Of a DNA stretch of 44,609 bases, positions 7,957-15,588 are shown piece after piece. The stretch is from positions 1 to 44,609 of the forward strand of contig JACMQO010000121.1 of assembly GCA_014376935.1 (NCBI GenBank), written 5' to 3'. The first letter of the stretch is position 1. Each line of letters opens with the position of its first letter. The position numbers and the translations under genes were made by a program. The notes beneath the pieces are model-generated. The model saw nothing but the letters and a program-made list of their open reading frames with translations, made no database searches and was not told the DNA's origin. This DNA comes from Bdellovibrio sp. GTDB taxonomy: Bacteria > Bdellovibrionota > Bdellovibrionia > Bdellovibrionales > Bdellovibrionaceae.

Positions 7957-9349
7957 TAAGTTGTAAAGCCGTTTCGATATCTTGATCTTGAATAATCGCT
8001 GGTACTAACAAGCGAATACGAACTGGATCTTTACCACAGCTAAATGCGATCAACCCATTCTGGAACATCTTCTTAATTAGAAGTTCAACTTGTTCTTTTT
8101 TTCCATCAAACGGAGTAAAGGCAATCATTAATCCCATTCCGCCCGCATCAATAACTAATCCCTTACAAGTCGTTTCGTTCAAACGGTTTAATCCGTCGAT
8201 GAAACGTCTGTGGATTTCCATGATGCGACCATTTGGTCCGATGTAGCCTTCTGCTAAAATATTTAAAATTTCTAACCCGGCCATCATTGAACCCGTGCTG
8301 CCCGAGAATGTTCCGGCAATTAAACCCGGTTTTGGATTGTATTCTTCAGTATAGAACGTAACGCCTAGTTGAACCGTTTTTGCGATCGTCACGATATCAA
8401 CGTATTGTCCTAAATCCATCGTTTCAAAGGCGAAGTATTCACCGGTACGAGCAAATGTTTGAACTTCGTCGGCCCAAATTGCAATTTTATTTTGCTTACA
8501 GAATTCTAACATCGGAACGTAAAATTCACGAGGCACGGGAACGAATCCACCCTCTCCCAACATCGGTTCAAAAACAAAACATGAAACATCTTTTTCATGT
8601 TTCGCGTAAAGCTCTTTCATCGCCTTTAAAGCCTTTTCAGCACTTTGCGGATCTTTTTTATCGTAATTTGGTATTCTTAGAACTTCATTGTAATCTGGAA
8701 GTCCCTGTTTATAAGCCGGATTATCAGTGACTTCGGCCATCATCGTTGAACGACCTGCAAACGCATTTTTCATTGCAAAAATATGTCTAGCCGGAGAATT
8801 TTTTTGACGAGCTAATTTTAAAGCGCTTTCGTTAGCCATTGTGCCGCACGTTGCAAACCATGCATGCTTCAATCGGCTTTTTCTAGAGGCGATTTGCACT
8901 AACTTTTCTGATAGCTGCCAGTATTCGTTATTCGGCTGAAGATTTCCTTGCATCACGATATCCGCTAAAGCCCCACGAACCGTTGCTTTCATCACGCGTG
9001 GGTGACTATGACCCATGATGTGAATTCCAATTCCGTTAATTAAATCTAATTTTACGCTACCGTCTTCTAATTCAACGTAAACTCCGTTACCGGCTCCGGT
9101 TCCGATGTATGGATGGTATAAAGGACGACCACGTAATGCGCCCAAGTGATCCATTTTTTTCTTAAACTGTTCAACTAAATGAGGTTGCGGAGGACGAACT
9201 CCGAACAATGATCCATTATGAACGGTGACTTCATCGACAAGATCAGTCACTAACCCTTCAACAATGGGATCTTTGTCAATTTGACGACCCACAAGTGTTT
9301 CATCTGAGTTTTGAACGTAGTTCATTGCATTTTTAAAAACCGATAGCAT
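7925..9349 (-). CDS. class III PLP-dependent aminotransferase (AstC/ornithine-type)
   Basis: This 474-residue fold-type I aminotransferase probably moves the terminal amino group of ornithine, succinylornithine or lysine onto 2-oxoglutarate. Visible landmarks are the cofactor-phosphate region TCGTMANESALKLAR, the PLP aspartate in ADEVQTFARTG, the Schiff-base lysine in VTIAKTVQLG, and GTFSGSTGSMM. It has about 60 extra N-terminal residues compared with AstC/ArgD. It is the first gene of the five-gene minus-strand operon. The class is certain; the substrate is inferred from astA and astD next door. A lysine 6-aminotransferase-like or 4-aminobutyrate-like role cannot be excluded. Confidence 0.88.
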   Translation of the reverse strand: MLSVFKNAMNYVQNSDETLVGRQIDKDPIVEGLVTDLVDEVTVHNGSLFGVRPPQPHLVEQFKKKMDHLGALRGRPLYHPYIGTGAGNGVYVELEDGSVKLDLINGIGIHIMGHSHPRVMKATVRGALADIVMQGNLQPNNEYWQLSEKLVQIASRKSRLKHAWFATCGTMANESALKLARQKNSPARHIFAMKNAFAGRSTMMAEVTDNPAYKQGLPDYNEVLRIPNYDKKDPQSAEKALKAMKELYAKHEKDVSCFVFEPMLGEGGFVPVPREFYVPMLEFCKQNKIAIWADEVQTFARTGEYFAFETMDLGQYVDIVTIAKTVQLGVTFYTEEYNPKPGLIAGTFSGSTGSMMAGLEILNILAEGYIGPNGRIMEIHRRFIDGLNRLNETTCKGLVIDAGGMGLMIAFTPFDGKKEQVELLIKKMFQNGLIAFSCGKDPVRIRLLVPAIIQDQDIETALQLIEKSILQGLG

Positions 9350-9438
9350 ATAAAAACCCTTCTTTAGTTTATATTTAAAATATGTCTTTAACCTGAATAG
9401 TTTACCTTGGTGCAGTAGCTCATGACAATTACAGCCGG

Positions 9439-10272
9439 ATGTTTGTAGACTTTGGCTCTATGCCGCAAGATTCAATGACTTTTCAACAACAGTTTAAACA
9501 GCATTTCCAAGAGGGATTAGCCCTACAGCAGGAAAAAAAGTGGGATGACGCTGTTCGTAAATACCAAACATTGCTAGACGAAGGTCAGGGAGCGATCACG
9601 GCCGAGCAAGCCTCTGTGATTTATCACAACCTTTCAACGATCGCCTTCGAAAAAGGGGATAATCTAAACGCCTTTATTTGGTCAAAAAAAGCTCTTTCTT
9701 TGAATGCAGACAACACCTTTGCGAAAGCTTTGTCGACCGAAATTGCCAAAAAATATCAACCTGTACAAATTCCTCATCAAATTTCGACCATCGAGACTTT
9801 ACAAAAAGTAACTTTAAATAACGTCGGTTTAGATTTCTTATTTTTGGGGTTTCTAATCTTTTTTGCGTTTAGCATCTTCTTGGCTTTAAAAACAATGCTG
9901 GCTCGAAAAAAGAACCAAATTGAAAGCGAAAATTTATCGATTCAGAAAAAAAATTCTGTAGGCCTTATCGTTAGTTTCAGCTCTGCGCTTGCCGTTTCGG
10001 CCTTTTTTCTTTTTTTAACCGTCATCAAATGGTCTGACATTTCAGTTCCAAAAGCGATTATCACGACCGACAACACGTCGGTGCAAACGGCCAGTGGCGG
10101 AAACCAAGCGGCCATTTTTGAAGCGGCCGCTGGGCTTGAAGTGGATGTTTTAAAAATCGAACCCGACTACGTGCAGGTTCGCTATCCGGGCGCTTTTTCA
10201 GGTTGGGTTTCTAAAAAAAATCTTGAGATTTTGTCATCGCCTTCGTGGCCAGTGCTACCGGCGGCGAAGTAA
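9439..10272 (+). CDS. TPR and SH3-like domain membrane protein (BatE-like)
   Basis: The 277-residue protein opens with a TPR region (QEGLALQQEKKWDDAVRKYQ and a second repeat to about residue 105). Two transmembrane helices follow (about residues 132-152 and 172-193), and then a C-terminal extracytoplasmic SH3-like domain ending in YPGAFSGWVSKKNLEIL. This TPR-TM-TM-SH3 order is like the BatE proteins of Bat (aerotolerance) operons, but no BatA/B/D neighbours are present here. It may be an envelope scaffold. The start at 9439 has no strong ribosome site; ATG at 9472 is possible. Its gene lies just upstream of bamD. Confidence 0.75.
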   Translation: MFVDFGSMPQDSMTFQQQFKQHFQEGLALQQEKKWDDAVRKYQTLLDEGQGAITAEQASVIYHNLSTIAFEKGDNLNAFIWSKKALSLNADNTFAKALSTEIAKKYQPVQIPHQISTIETLQKVTLNNVGLDFLFLGFLIFFAFSIFLALKTMLARKKNQIESENLSIQKKNSVGLIVSFSSALAVSAFFLFLTVIKWSDISVPKAIITTDNTSVQTASGGNQAAIFEAAAGLEVDVLKIEPDYVQVRYPGAFSGWVSKKNLEILSSPSWPVLPAAK

Positions 10273-10376
10273 ATCGTACGTATTGCGCCTACAAAAACAG
10301 CATATCGCTTGGTATTTCTCGGTAAGTTTTTGACTTCAAAGTTCGGATCAGGTTTGATTGAAACAGGAAAAAAATT

Positions 10377-11117
10377 ATGACTACTAAGATCTTGAAATCA
10401 TTGTTCATTTTTACAGTTTTTGGATATTTTATGGGTTGCTCTTCGGCCGATAAAAATTCAACGACACCTGAAGGTCTATTTAAAATTGCGCAAGAGTATG
10501 ATGAAGCTGAACGTTACGAGATCGCTTTACAAAAATACGCCGATGTTAAAAATAAATTTCCGTATAGTTCTTTTGCGACCGCATCTGAATTAGCGGTAGC
10601 CGATGTTCATTACAAACGCGAATCTTACGCTGAAGCGCAAATCGCTTACCAAAATTTTCGCGACCTTCACCCTAAGCATCCAAAAATTGATATGGTTGTT
10701 TTTAAAACCGGCATGAGTTTTTACCAGCAACTACCTGAAACGGTCGATCGCGATTTAACTTTAGCTAACGATGCTATTTATTCTTTTAACGATGTAATTA
10801 AAAATTATCCGAAATCAGAATATTTTATTGAAGCTAAAGAAAAACGAGACAAATGTTTTGTGATGTTAGCCGAAAAAGAATTGTACATCGGCGACTTCTA
10901 CCTACTTCATGAAAACTACGAAGCGTCTTTAAACCGCTACGAGATTATGTTAGCGAAGTATCCGGCCTTGGGTTTAGACCCGAAAGCCTTACTGGGCGCG
11001 GCTCGTGCTGCAGCTAAAGCCGACAATGATTCTAAAAAACAAAAATATGTCGAACTTTTAACTTCAAAGTACGAAAATTCTAACGAAGCTAAGTTGTTAA
11101 AATCAAAGGGTCTGTAA
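10377..11117 (+). CDS. bamD: outer membrane assembly lipoprotein BamD
   Basis: BamD is the essential TPR lipoprotein of the BAM complex that inserts beta-barrel proteins into the outer membrane. The 246-residue sequence has a lipoprotein signal peptide with the lipobox YFMGC near residue 21, then TPR repeats starting LFKIAQEYDEAERYEIALQKYADV. Length and layout match BamD/YfiO, including the YIGDFYLLHENYEASLNRYE repeat. It is followed after 3 bases by another TPR gene, so the two are co-transcribed. Alternative: a general outer-membrane TPR lipoprotein, but the fit to BamD is good. Confidence 0.9.
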   Translation: MTTKILKSLFIFTVFGYFMGCSSADKNSTTPEGLFKIAQEYDEAERYEIALQKYADVKNKFPYSSFATASELAVADVHYKRESYAEAQIAYQNFRDLHPKHPKIDMVVFKTGMSFYQQLPETVDRDLTLANDAIYSFNDVIKNYPKSEYFIEAKEKRDKCFVMLAEKELYIGDFYLLHENYEASLNRYEIMLAKYPALGLDPKALLGAARAAAKADNDSKKQKYVELLTSKYENSNEAKLLKSKGL

Positions 11118-11120
11118 AAA

Positions 11121-11843
11121 ATGAAATCATTTTCTCATCAGTTGATCGACGAAGCGCGCGAAAGTTTTATTGAAGGCGATTACAAAACAGCAGAGCCTTT
11201 ATTAAATCAGCCGACACTTTTAAATTCAAAAAATCCTGAAGTTTTTCAAATGTTAGCGACGATCTATTACGATCAAGGTAAATTCAACAAAGCGATTAAA
11301 ACTTTTAAAAAAGCTTTAGAGATCGACCCGTCTTACACCGATGCGGCCGTTGGTTTATCGATCATCCTGAACGACATTGGTCGCTACGATGAAGCTAAGA
11401 AAGTTTTCGAAGAAGCCAAAGCTTTACTTGATCACAAGAAACAAATGCCAGACCAAAACGTAAATGAAAAATTTGCGTCTAAGCATGCCGAACTAGCTGA
11501 CATGTATCTTCAATATAAAAAGTTTCCAGAAGCGATCGAGCAATACACGAAAGCCTTTCAGCTTTCGGCTAAGAAGGCTGACTTTTCAGTGCGTCTAGCT
11601 GAAACGTATGTTCAGGCCGGCCAAAAAGATAAGGCCATCAAAGAGCTTAAAACCGTTCTACAAGTCGATGCCAAGCTGATTGCACCCCGACTGAAGCTTG
11701 GTTTGATTCTTTATAACTTCCATCATATTGCCGAAGCCGTCGACCAGTGGGAGAATGTTTTACGGTACGAGCCGCAAAATACAGAGGCGTCTCGGTATTT
11801 AAAAATGGCGCAAGCTGCGGGCGTTACGACTTTAACTTTGTAA
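11121..11843 (+). CDS. TPR-repeat protein
   Basis: This 240-residue cytoplasmic protein consists almost wholly of tetratricopeptide repeats, for example QGKFNKAIKTFKKALEIDPS, IGRYDEAKKVFEEAK and YKKFPEAIEQYTKAFQL. There is no signal peptide or membrane segment. TPR proteins act as protein-protein interaction scaffolds; the partner is unknown. It lies 3 bases after bamD and 40 bases before hpt, so all three are likely on one transcript. The start ATG is preceded by GGGTCTG at short spacing. Confidence 0.85.
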   Translation: MKSFSHQLIDEARESFIEGDYKTAEPLLNQPTLLNSKNPEVFQMLATIYYDQGKFNKAIKTFKKALEIDPSYTDAAVGLSIILNDIGRYDEAKKVFEEAKALLDHKKQMPDQNVNEKFASKHAELADMYLQYKKFPEAIEQYTKAFQLSAKKADFSVRLAETYVQAGQKDKAIKELKTVLQVDAKLIAPRLKLGLILYNFHHIAEAVDQWENVLRYEPQNTEASRYLKMAQAAGVTTLTL

Positions 11844-11883
11844 TTTAATTGCAACTACTTCGAAGAAATGGAATTTGAAAATT

Positions 11884-12402
11884 ATGGCACAAATCAAAGA
11901 CGACATGTTGAAGTTCTTAACTCAAGAAGAAATCGCTAAACTTGTTTCGAAGTTAGCCGCACAAATTGAAGCTGACTACGAAGGCCGAGAGTTAATTTTC
12001 ATCTGCCCGCTACGTGGTTCGATGCATTTTACGGCTGATTTAATGCGAAAAATCAATTTACCACAGCAGGTCGATTTCGTTTTTGTTCAGTCAATTGAAA
12101 AGGGCGGATCAAGCCGCATGACGAAAGACATAACGATTAATATCACGGGTAAAGACGTTTTAATCGTAGAAGAAATCATCGACGTTGGTCGTACTTTAAA
12201 CTTCTTAAAAAATCGTTTGTTAACTTCAAATCCGAATTCTTTAAAAATCGTTACTTTACTTGATAAGCCGGCCCGTCGTGAATTACCGATTCGTGCGGAT
12301 TACATCGGTAAAACAATCGATGACCGTTTTGTTGTCGGCTACGGTATGGATAGCGATGAAAAAGGTCGTAACTACAGCGACATTTACGTTTTAAAGAATT
12401 AA
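11884..12402 (+). CDS. hpt: hypoxanthine phosphoribosyltransferase
   Basis: This purine-salvage enzyme converts hypoxanthine or guanine plus PRPP to IMP or GMP. The 172-residue size is normal. The PRPP-binding motif reads VLIVEEIIDVGRTLNFL near residue 98, with FICPLRGSMHFTADL earlier and KGRNYSDIYVL at the end, both typical of the family. The track start at 11875 is a TTG; ATG 11884 gives MAQIKDDM and is preferred, though the GAAGAA ribosome-site-like stretch fits the TTG better. No signs of an unusual domain. Confidence 0.92.
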   Translation: MAQIKDDMLKFLTQEEIAKLVSKLAAQIEADYEGRELIFICPLRGSMHFTADLMRKINLPQQVDFVFVQSIEKGGSSRMTKDITINITGKDVLIVEEIIDVGRTLNFLKNRLLTSNPNSLKIVTLLDKPARRELPIRADYIGKTIDDRFVVGYGMDSDEKGRNYSDIYVLKN

Positions 12403-12426
12403 TTTACTAATCAAAGATAATCTAAG

Positions 12427-12453
12427 AATGCTTTATTAACCTAATAAAGCATT
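12427..12453. terminator. perfect 12-bp hairpin after hpt
   Basis: AATGCTTTATTA and TAATAAAGCATT form a perfect stem around a 3-base loop, 24 bases past the hpt stop. The tail is not a clean T-run, so termination is likely but not certain. The stem also contains the stop codon of the small minus-strand ORF at 12436-12513, so it may be bidirectional. Confidence 0.5.
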
Positions 12454-12513
12454 TACTACGAAAAGCGTAATCACGCAGACGACATATAGAAATATAAATT
12501 GTTTTGGTATCAT
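12436..12513 (-). CDS. candidate 25-residue membrane peptide
   Basis: Too short for the ORF track. ATG at 12513 is preceded by AAGGAAG at a good distance (about 7 bases), and the ORF encodes a peptide that is almost entirely one hydrophobic helix (FIFLYVVCVITLFVVNALLG) after a short MIPKQ start. Small single-helix membrane peptides with strong ribosome sites are often real. It would be expressed opposite to hpt and the flp operon. Coding status is an inference from the ribosome site and helix only. Confidence 0.4.
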   Translation of the reverse strand: MIPKQFIFLYVVCVITLFVVNALLG

Positions 12514-12682
12514 AAGTTCTTCCTTGAGCTTAATGGGGCTACTTTTTCGACTAGCCGGTATCGTAACTGGTTTACGTTTACAGTTTAAATACCCTAGACC
12601 AGAAACTCAAATTTTCGCATAAAAACGCGGCTTAGGTCGGGACATAGTCCTATTTTGAGACATATATTTTTGTACATTCCGT

Positions 12683-12709
12683 TAAGAATTTCTCAATTTA
12701 TGTCGATAA
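12683..12709 (+). promoter_or_regulatory. sigma-28 (FliA)-like promoter of the flp operon
   Basis: TAAG, exactly 15 bases, then GTCGATAA matches the flagellar sigma-28 consensus TAAA-N15-GCCGATAA with one mismatch in each box. It would start transcription near 12716, giving an untranslated leader of about 18 bases that contains the AGGGGG ribosome site before the pilin ATG at 12735. The geometry strongly supports it. Confidence 0.65.
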
Positions 12710-12734
12710 CCCTTACATGAAGGGGGAATTCAAA

Positions 12735-12935
12735 ATGAAATTCTTATCAAAAATGCGTGCGGGTCTTAGAAGAAATCTTCTTAAAAATCAAAGCGGACAA
12801 GGTGCAACCGAGTATATTCTGTTACTTGTTGTCGTTGTTGGTTTAGTTTTAGCTTTCAAAAAACCAATTATGGAAAAAATGAAGGGTAAAGTTGACTCAT
12901 TAGGTACTGCAATGGATCAGGTTACCCCAGATTAA
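12735..12935 (+). CDS. flp: Flp-family type IVb pilin
   Basis: This is the main subunit of the Tad/Flp pilus. The listed ORF begins at 12717, but ATG 12735 follows an AGGGGG ribosome site and gives 66 residues. The Flp prepilin signature is clear: NQSG then QGATEYILLL, with cleavage expected after the glycine and Glu/Tyr at +5/+6, followed by one hydrophobic helix. The basic leader (MKFLSKMRAGLRRN) is typical. It heads the Tad operon and sits behind a sigma-28-like promoter, which suggests control together with motility genes. Confidence 0.92.
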   Translation: MKFLSKMRAGLRRNLLKNQSGQGATEYILLLVVVVGLVLAFKKPIMEKMKGKVDSLGTAMDQVTPD

Positions 12936-12938
12936 TTT

Positions 12939-13148
12939 ATGACTATCGAATACGTACTCCTCATGATTATGGGCGGAGTTCTTTTTATGTCTGCTTTAAT
13001 CAAAGCTCCGAAAGTCGGCTTTGAAAAAGGTGGGGTACGTCTTGCTGCACGAGTAGAAACACAAATTGCTACGGGATCAGGATTTAAACCCTATCCGAAA
13101 AATGGAGCGTCTAATGAAGGGCGAGTTCCTTGGGTTGAAAAAGAATAA
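12939..13148 (+). CDS. pilin-like protein lacking a leader peptide
   Basis: The 69-residue protein begins MTIEYVLLMIMGGVLFMSALIK. The EY pair followed by a hydrophobic helix looks just like the mature N-terminus of a Flp pilin, but there is no basic leader or cleavage glycine before it. The gene is in the same reading frame as flp and is separated from it only by the stop codon and one TTT codon. The C-terminal part (GFEKGGVRLAARVETQIATG) is hydrophilic. I infer a minor pilin-like or assembly protein of the Tad system; its exact role is unknown. Confidence 0.7.
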   Translation: MTIEYVLLMIMGGVLFMSALIKAPKVGFEKGGVRLAARVETQIATGSGFKPYPKNGASNEGRVPWVEKE

Positions 13149-13437
13149 TCCGTCTGGCTTACATCTTTTAAATCTGAATCAAAAAGGCCAATTTGCAATC
13201 GAAGCTGTCTTATTAATGACAGTGTTGGTCGGCTTTTTTCTAGCCGTTACAAATCAATTAAAATCAAAAAATGTTGTGGGTAATTTTGTGAGTAAGCCGA
13301 TGACCCGCGTGGGAAATATGGCTGGCTACGGGACTTGGCAAAGCGAATGCGTTGGCCAAGGTAAATCAAAAAAACAAACTTTAGGCAAATGCCACCCAAA
13401 CTCAATTCACCGCTCATTGAGTTCAAACCCAAAATGA
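13114..13437 (+). CDS. minor pilin/TadE-like protein
   Basis: The better start is ATG 13114 (MKGEFLGLKKN), which overlaps the preceding gene by 35 bases; the track ORF begins at 13066. The 107-residue protein has a prepilin-type signature, NQKG then QFAIEAVLLM, with Glu at +5 and one hydrophobic helix to about residue 45. The remaining part is short with two cysteines (SECVGQ and GKCHPN). It is likely a minor (pseudo)pilin processed by the Tad prepilin peptidase. It is in the operon by overlap on both sides. Confidence 0.75.
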   Translation: MKGEFLGLKKNNPSGLHLLNLNQKGQFAIEAVLLMTVLVGFFLAVTNQLKSKNVVGNFVSKPMTRVGNMAGYGTWQSECVGQGKSKKQTLGKCHPNSIHRSLSSNPK

Positions 13438-14108
13438 AAAAAATAAATAACAAAATTAATTTAAATAACCAGTCTGGCTTTATCATCGCCGATTTTTTAT
13501 TTTCATTCGTTTTAGTTATCAGTTGCGGCATCATAATCTTCGCTTTAACTTTTTCATTAGCAACGGTTGAAATTTCTCAGTACATCGTTTGGTCAACCGC
13601 TAGAAATTATTCAGCCGGTAATACCAGCGAAGCCGATGCAAAAACACAAGCGACCCTTAAATTTAATAATTTAGCAGATCAATTTCCATTATTAACTGCA
13701 CGTGGTGCGACTTCATCACCTTGGTTTGTGTTAAACGGGCTGGCTATCGGCGACCTGGCTAATACCAGTGGTGGCGACAACGATCTTAGAACAAAATTAG
13801 CTTCTGACCGCGACAACAAAGACCAAGCCGGAGAATACCGTCAGCCTTGGACTGGTGCGAAAGCAGATCTTCAATTAAAATTACTTTCTGGAATTAAGGT
13901 TCCATTTTTAGGGCCGATCGCGGCTGATAAGACAGCATTCACATTCCCGGTGCGGGCTTTTATTATTCGTCATCCAAGCCAAGCAGAATGTTATGACTTT
14001 TATTCAGGCGCAAAAAGATTCTCGCAGGGGATTCAAAAATTAGAATCGCAGATGAACTCTTTAGGATCATCTGGCAGTTACGTTGTGATGGAAGATAACG
14101 GATGCTAA
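13434..14108 (+). CDS. TadE-like pseudopilin with Asp at position +5
   Basis: Start ATG 13434 (MKKINNKINL) overlaps the preceding stop codon as ATGA, which is preferred over the track start at 13389. The 224-residue protein has a leader ending NQSG, then FIIADFLFSFVLVISCG. This is the pseudopilin layout, but with aspartate instead of the usual Glu +5. A long periplasmic domain follows with a late cysteine pair (AECYDF and EDNGC). TadE/TadF proteins are pseudopilins required for Flp pilus assembly. Exact TadE versus TadF versus TadG assignment is not possible. Confidence 0.78.
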   Translation: MKKINNKINLNNQSGFIIADFLFSFVLVISCGIIIFALTFSLATVEISQYIVWSTARNYSAGNTSEADAKTQATLKFNNLADQFPLLTARGATSSPWFVLNGLAIGDLANTSGGDNDLRTKLASDRDNKDQAGEYRQPWTGAKADLQLKLLSGIKVPFLGPIAADKTAFTFPVRAFIIRHPSQAECYDFYSGAKRFSQGIQKLESQMNSLGSSGSYVVMEDNGC

Positions 14109-14698
14109 TGGAAAAAAAGAACACCAAACCCACTCTAAAAAGAAAATCAAAAAAATCCGAAAAAGGAATGGCCATCATTGAAGCCATCCCCGCCTTATTT
14201 ATTATCGTATTAATTTTTAATTTTAGCCTTGGATTTTTCGGCGCGGTTCATTCAGGAATTTTAAATTCAATCGCGTCTTATAATTATTCGCTAGAAACCT
14301 TTCGCTTTAAATCAAACTTGGTCTACTTTCGCCCTGGCGGAGGCACGACCAATTACGCCGCATCGCTAAGCCGTGTGCATGGAACCATCCAAGATGGATC
14401 AGAAGATTCAGGCGACGGCACCATCGAAAAAACTTGGCCAGCCACAATGCGCGGAATTACATTTAATTACAAAAGTGGAACTGCAGGCCGTGACTTAGCA
14501 TCAGTTCAAGATAGAAAAGCCGGTAAAATTGCCGTTTCAGAAAGTGATCACAGTTACGCCGCGAATGCGACCGGTACAAAAATTTGGGCCGCTATTTCTA
14601 ACTACCAGCCCAAAGGCGGGGATTCAATACAAACGCCTAGAATTTGGATCAAGACCGTTTATGGAATCTGTTTAAATGCCGATTGTGAGAAGAAGTAA
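14108..14698 (+). CDS. TadE-like pseudopilin
   Basis: The start is probably ATG 14108, overlapping the upstream stop as TAATG; ATG 14102 is the alternative. The protein of about 196 residues has a very basic leader (KKNTKPTLKRKSKKSEKG) followed by MAIIEAIPALFIIVLIFN, a prepilin signature with Glu at +5 and one hydrophobic helix. The extracytoplasmic part ends with a cysteine pair (GICLNADC). It belongs to the TadE/F group of pseudopilins in the Flp system. It is followed by cpaB after 24 bases. Confidence 0.78.
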   Translation: MEKKNTKPTLKRKSKKSEKGMAIIEAIPALFIIVLIFNFSLGFFGAVHSGILNSIASYNYSLETFRFKSNLVYFRPGGGTTNYAASLSRVHGTIQDGSEDSGDGTIEKTWPATMRGITFNYKSGTAGRDLASVQDRKAGKIAVSESDHSYAANATGTKIWAAISNYQPKGGDSIQTPRIWIKTVYGICLNADCEKK

Positions 14699-14722
14699 AA
14701 GTTTTTTTAACAAGGTAGGAAC

Positions 14723-15568
14723 ATGGGTCCCAACGAATCAAGAAATTTATGGATCTCTATAGGAGCCGGGGTTTTTGCCACGTTCATGCTATATTCGTAC
14801 TCTCAAGAAAAAAAAGCTGAACTTGAAAAATCTGTTGGAGAAAAAGTTCGTGTCGTTGTTGCTAAAGAAGATATTCGTGAAATGGATAGCATTTACGATA
14901 ACGTGATCGAATATAAAGAGCGTAACAAAGCTGACCTTGAACCCGATTCGTATTCAAGTATTCCTGATGTTGTAGGTGGCGTGGCCGCTATTCCGATTAA
15001 AAAAGGTCAAACAATCACAAAAAATAAAGTTTTAGAACCCGGTCCTGAAACAGGGATGGCAATTCAAGTGTCTCCGAATAAAAGAGCCGTTACGATTAAT
15101 ATTACAGACGAGCGTGCTAACGCAAAATTGATTCGACCGGGCGACCGCGTTGATATCATGGCCATCATTGATTCTGGAAAAGGGATCAATCAAAAACGTG
15201 AAGTCACATTATTGATGGAAGACGTCGTAATTTTAGCTACGGGCGTAAACGTGCACAATAATTTACCCCGAACGATTGAGAAAGATCCCTCTGGTAAAAA
15301 TTTAATTCAAACGACTTTAACGGGCGATACGAAGTACACGACCATTACGATCGAAGCTGACGTTATGCAGGCGCAAGATTTGATTTTTTTAACTTCTTCT
15401 AATTCAAGTAGTCTTTACTTCTTGCTTAGAAATCCGAATGATCGAAAAGTTATGCGACCGCGTCTACCGGCCTCTTCAGCCGACTCGATCCAAAACAGGA
15501 CAATAGTCCCGTCCAGTGGCTTTTCTGGTCAGCCTCAGCCAAACTTAATGAACGGCCCGGGTAGATAA
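14723..15568 (+). CDS. cpaB: Flp pilus assembly protein CpaB/RcpC
   Basis: CpaB (RcpC) is a periplasmic, inner-membrane-anchored component of the Tad apparatus, thought to bind peptidoglycan or stabilise the secretin. The 281-residue sequence has one N-terminal helix (LWISIGAGVFATFMLYSY, about residues 10-27). A SAF domain follows (VRVVVAKEDIREMDSIYDNVI ... IPIKKGQTITKNKV), and then the RcpC domain with RPGDRVDIMAIID near residue 137. Length and domain order match the family. It lies between the pseudopilins and the secretin gene, the usual place. Confidence 0.92.
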   Translation: MGPNESRNLWISIGAGVFATFMLYSYSQEKKAELEKSVGEKVRVVVAKEDIREMDSIYDNVIEYKERNKADLEPDSYSSIPDVVGGVAAIPIKKGQTITKNKVLEPGPETGMAIQVSPNKRAVTINITDERANAKLIRPGDRVDIMAIIDSGKGINQKREVTLLMEDVVILATGVNVHNNLPRTIEKDPSGKNLIQTTLTGDTKYTTITIEADVMQAQDLIFLTSSNSSSLYFLLRNPNDRKVMRPRLPASSADSIQNRTIVPSSGFSGQPQPNLMNGPGR

Positions 15569-15588
15569 ATCCAGGCTCTACATTTAGG

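Larger units (their letters stand above)
12403..12716. other. intergenic region between hpt and the flp operon
   Basis: This roughly 310-base stretch holds three things that I list separately: a perfect 12-bp hairpin just after hpt, a 25-codon minus-strand ORF with a good ribosome site, and a sigma-28-like promoter for the flp operon. The middle part (about 12530-12680) is AT-rich with no gene that I can support; a short palindrome GGGACATAGTCC-like element lies near 12640. Confidence 0.6.
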
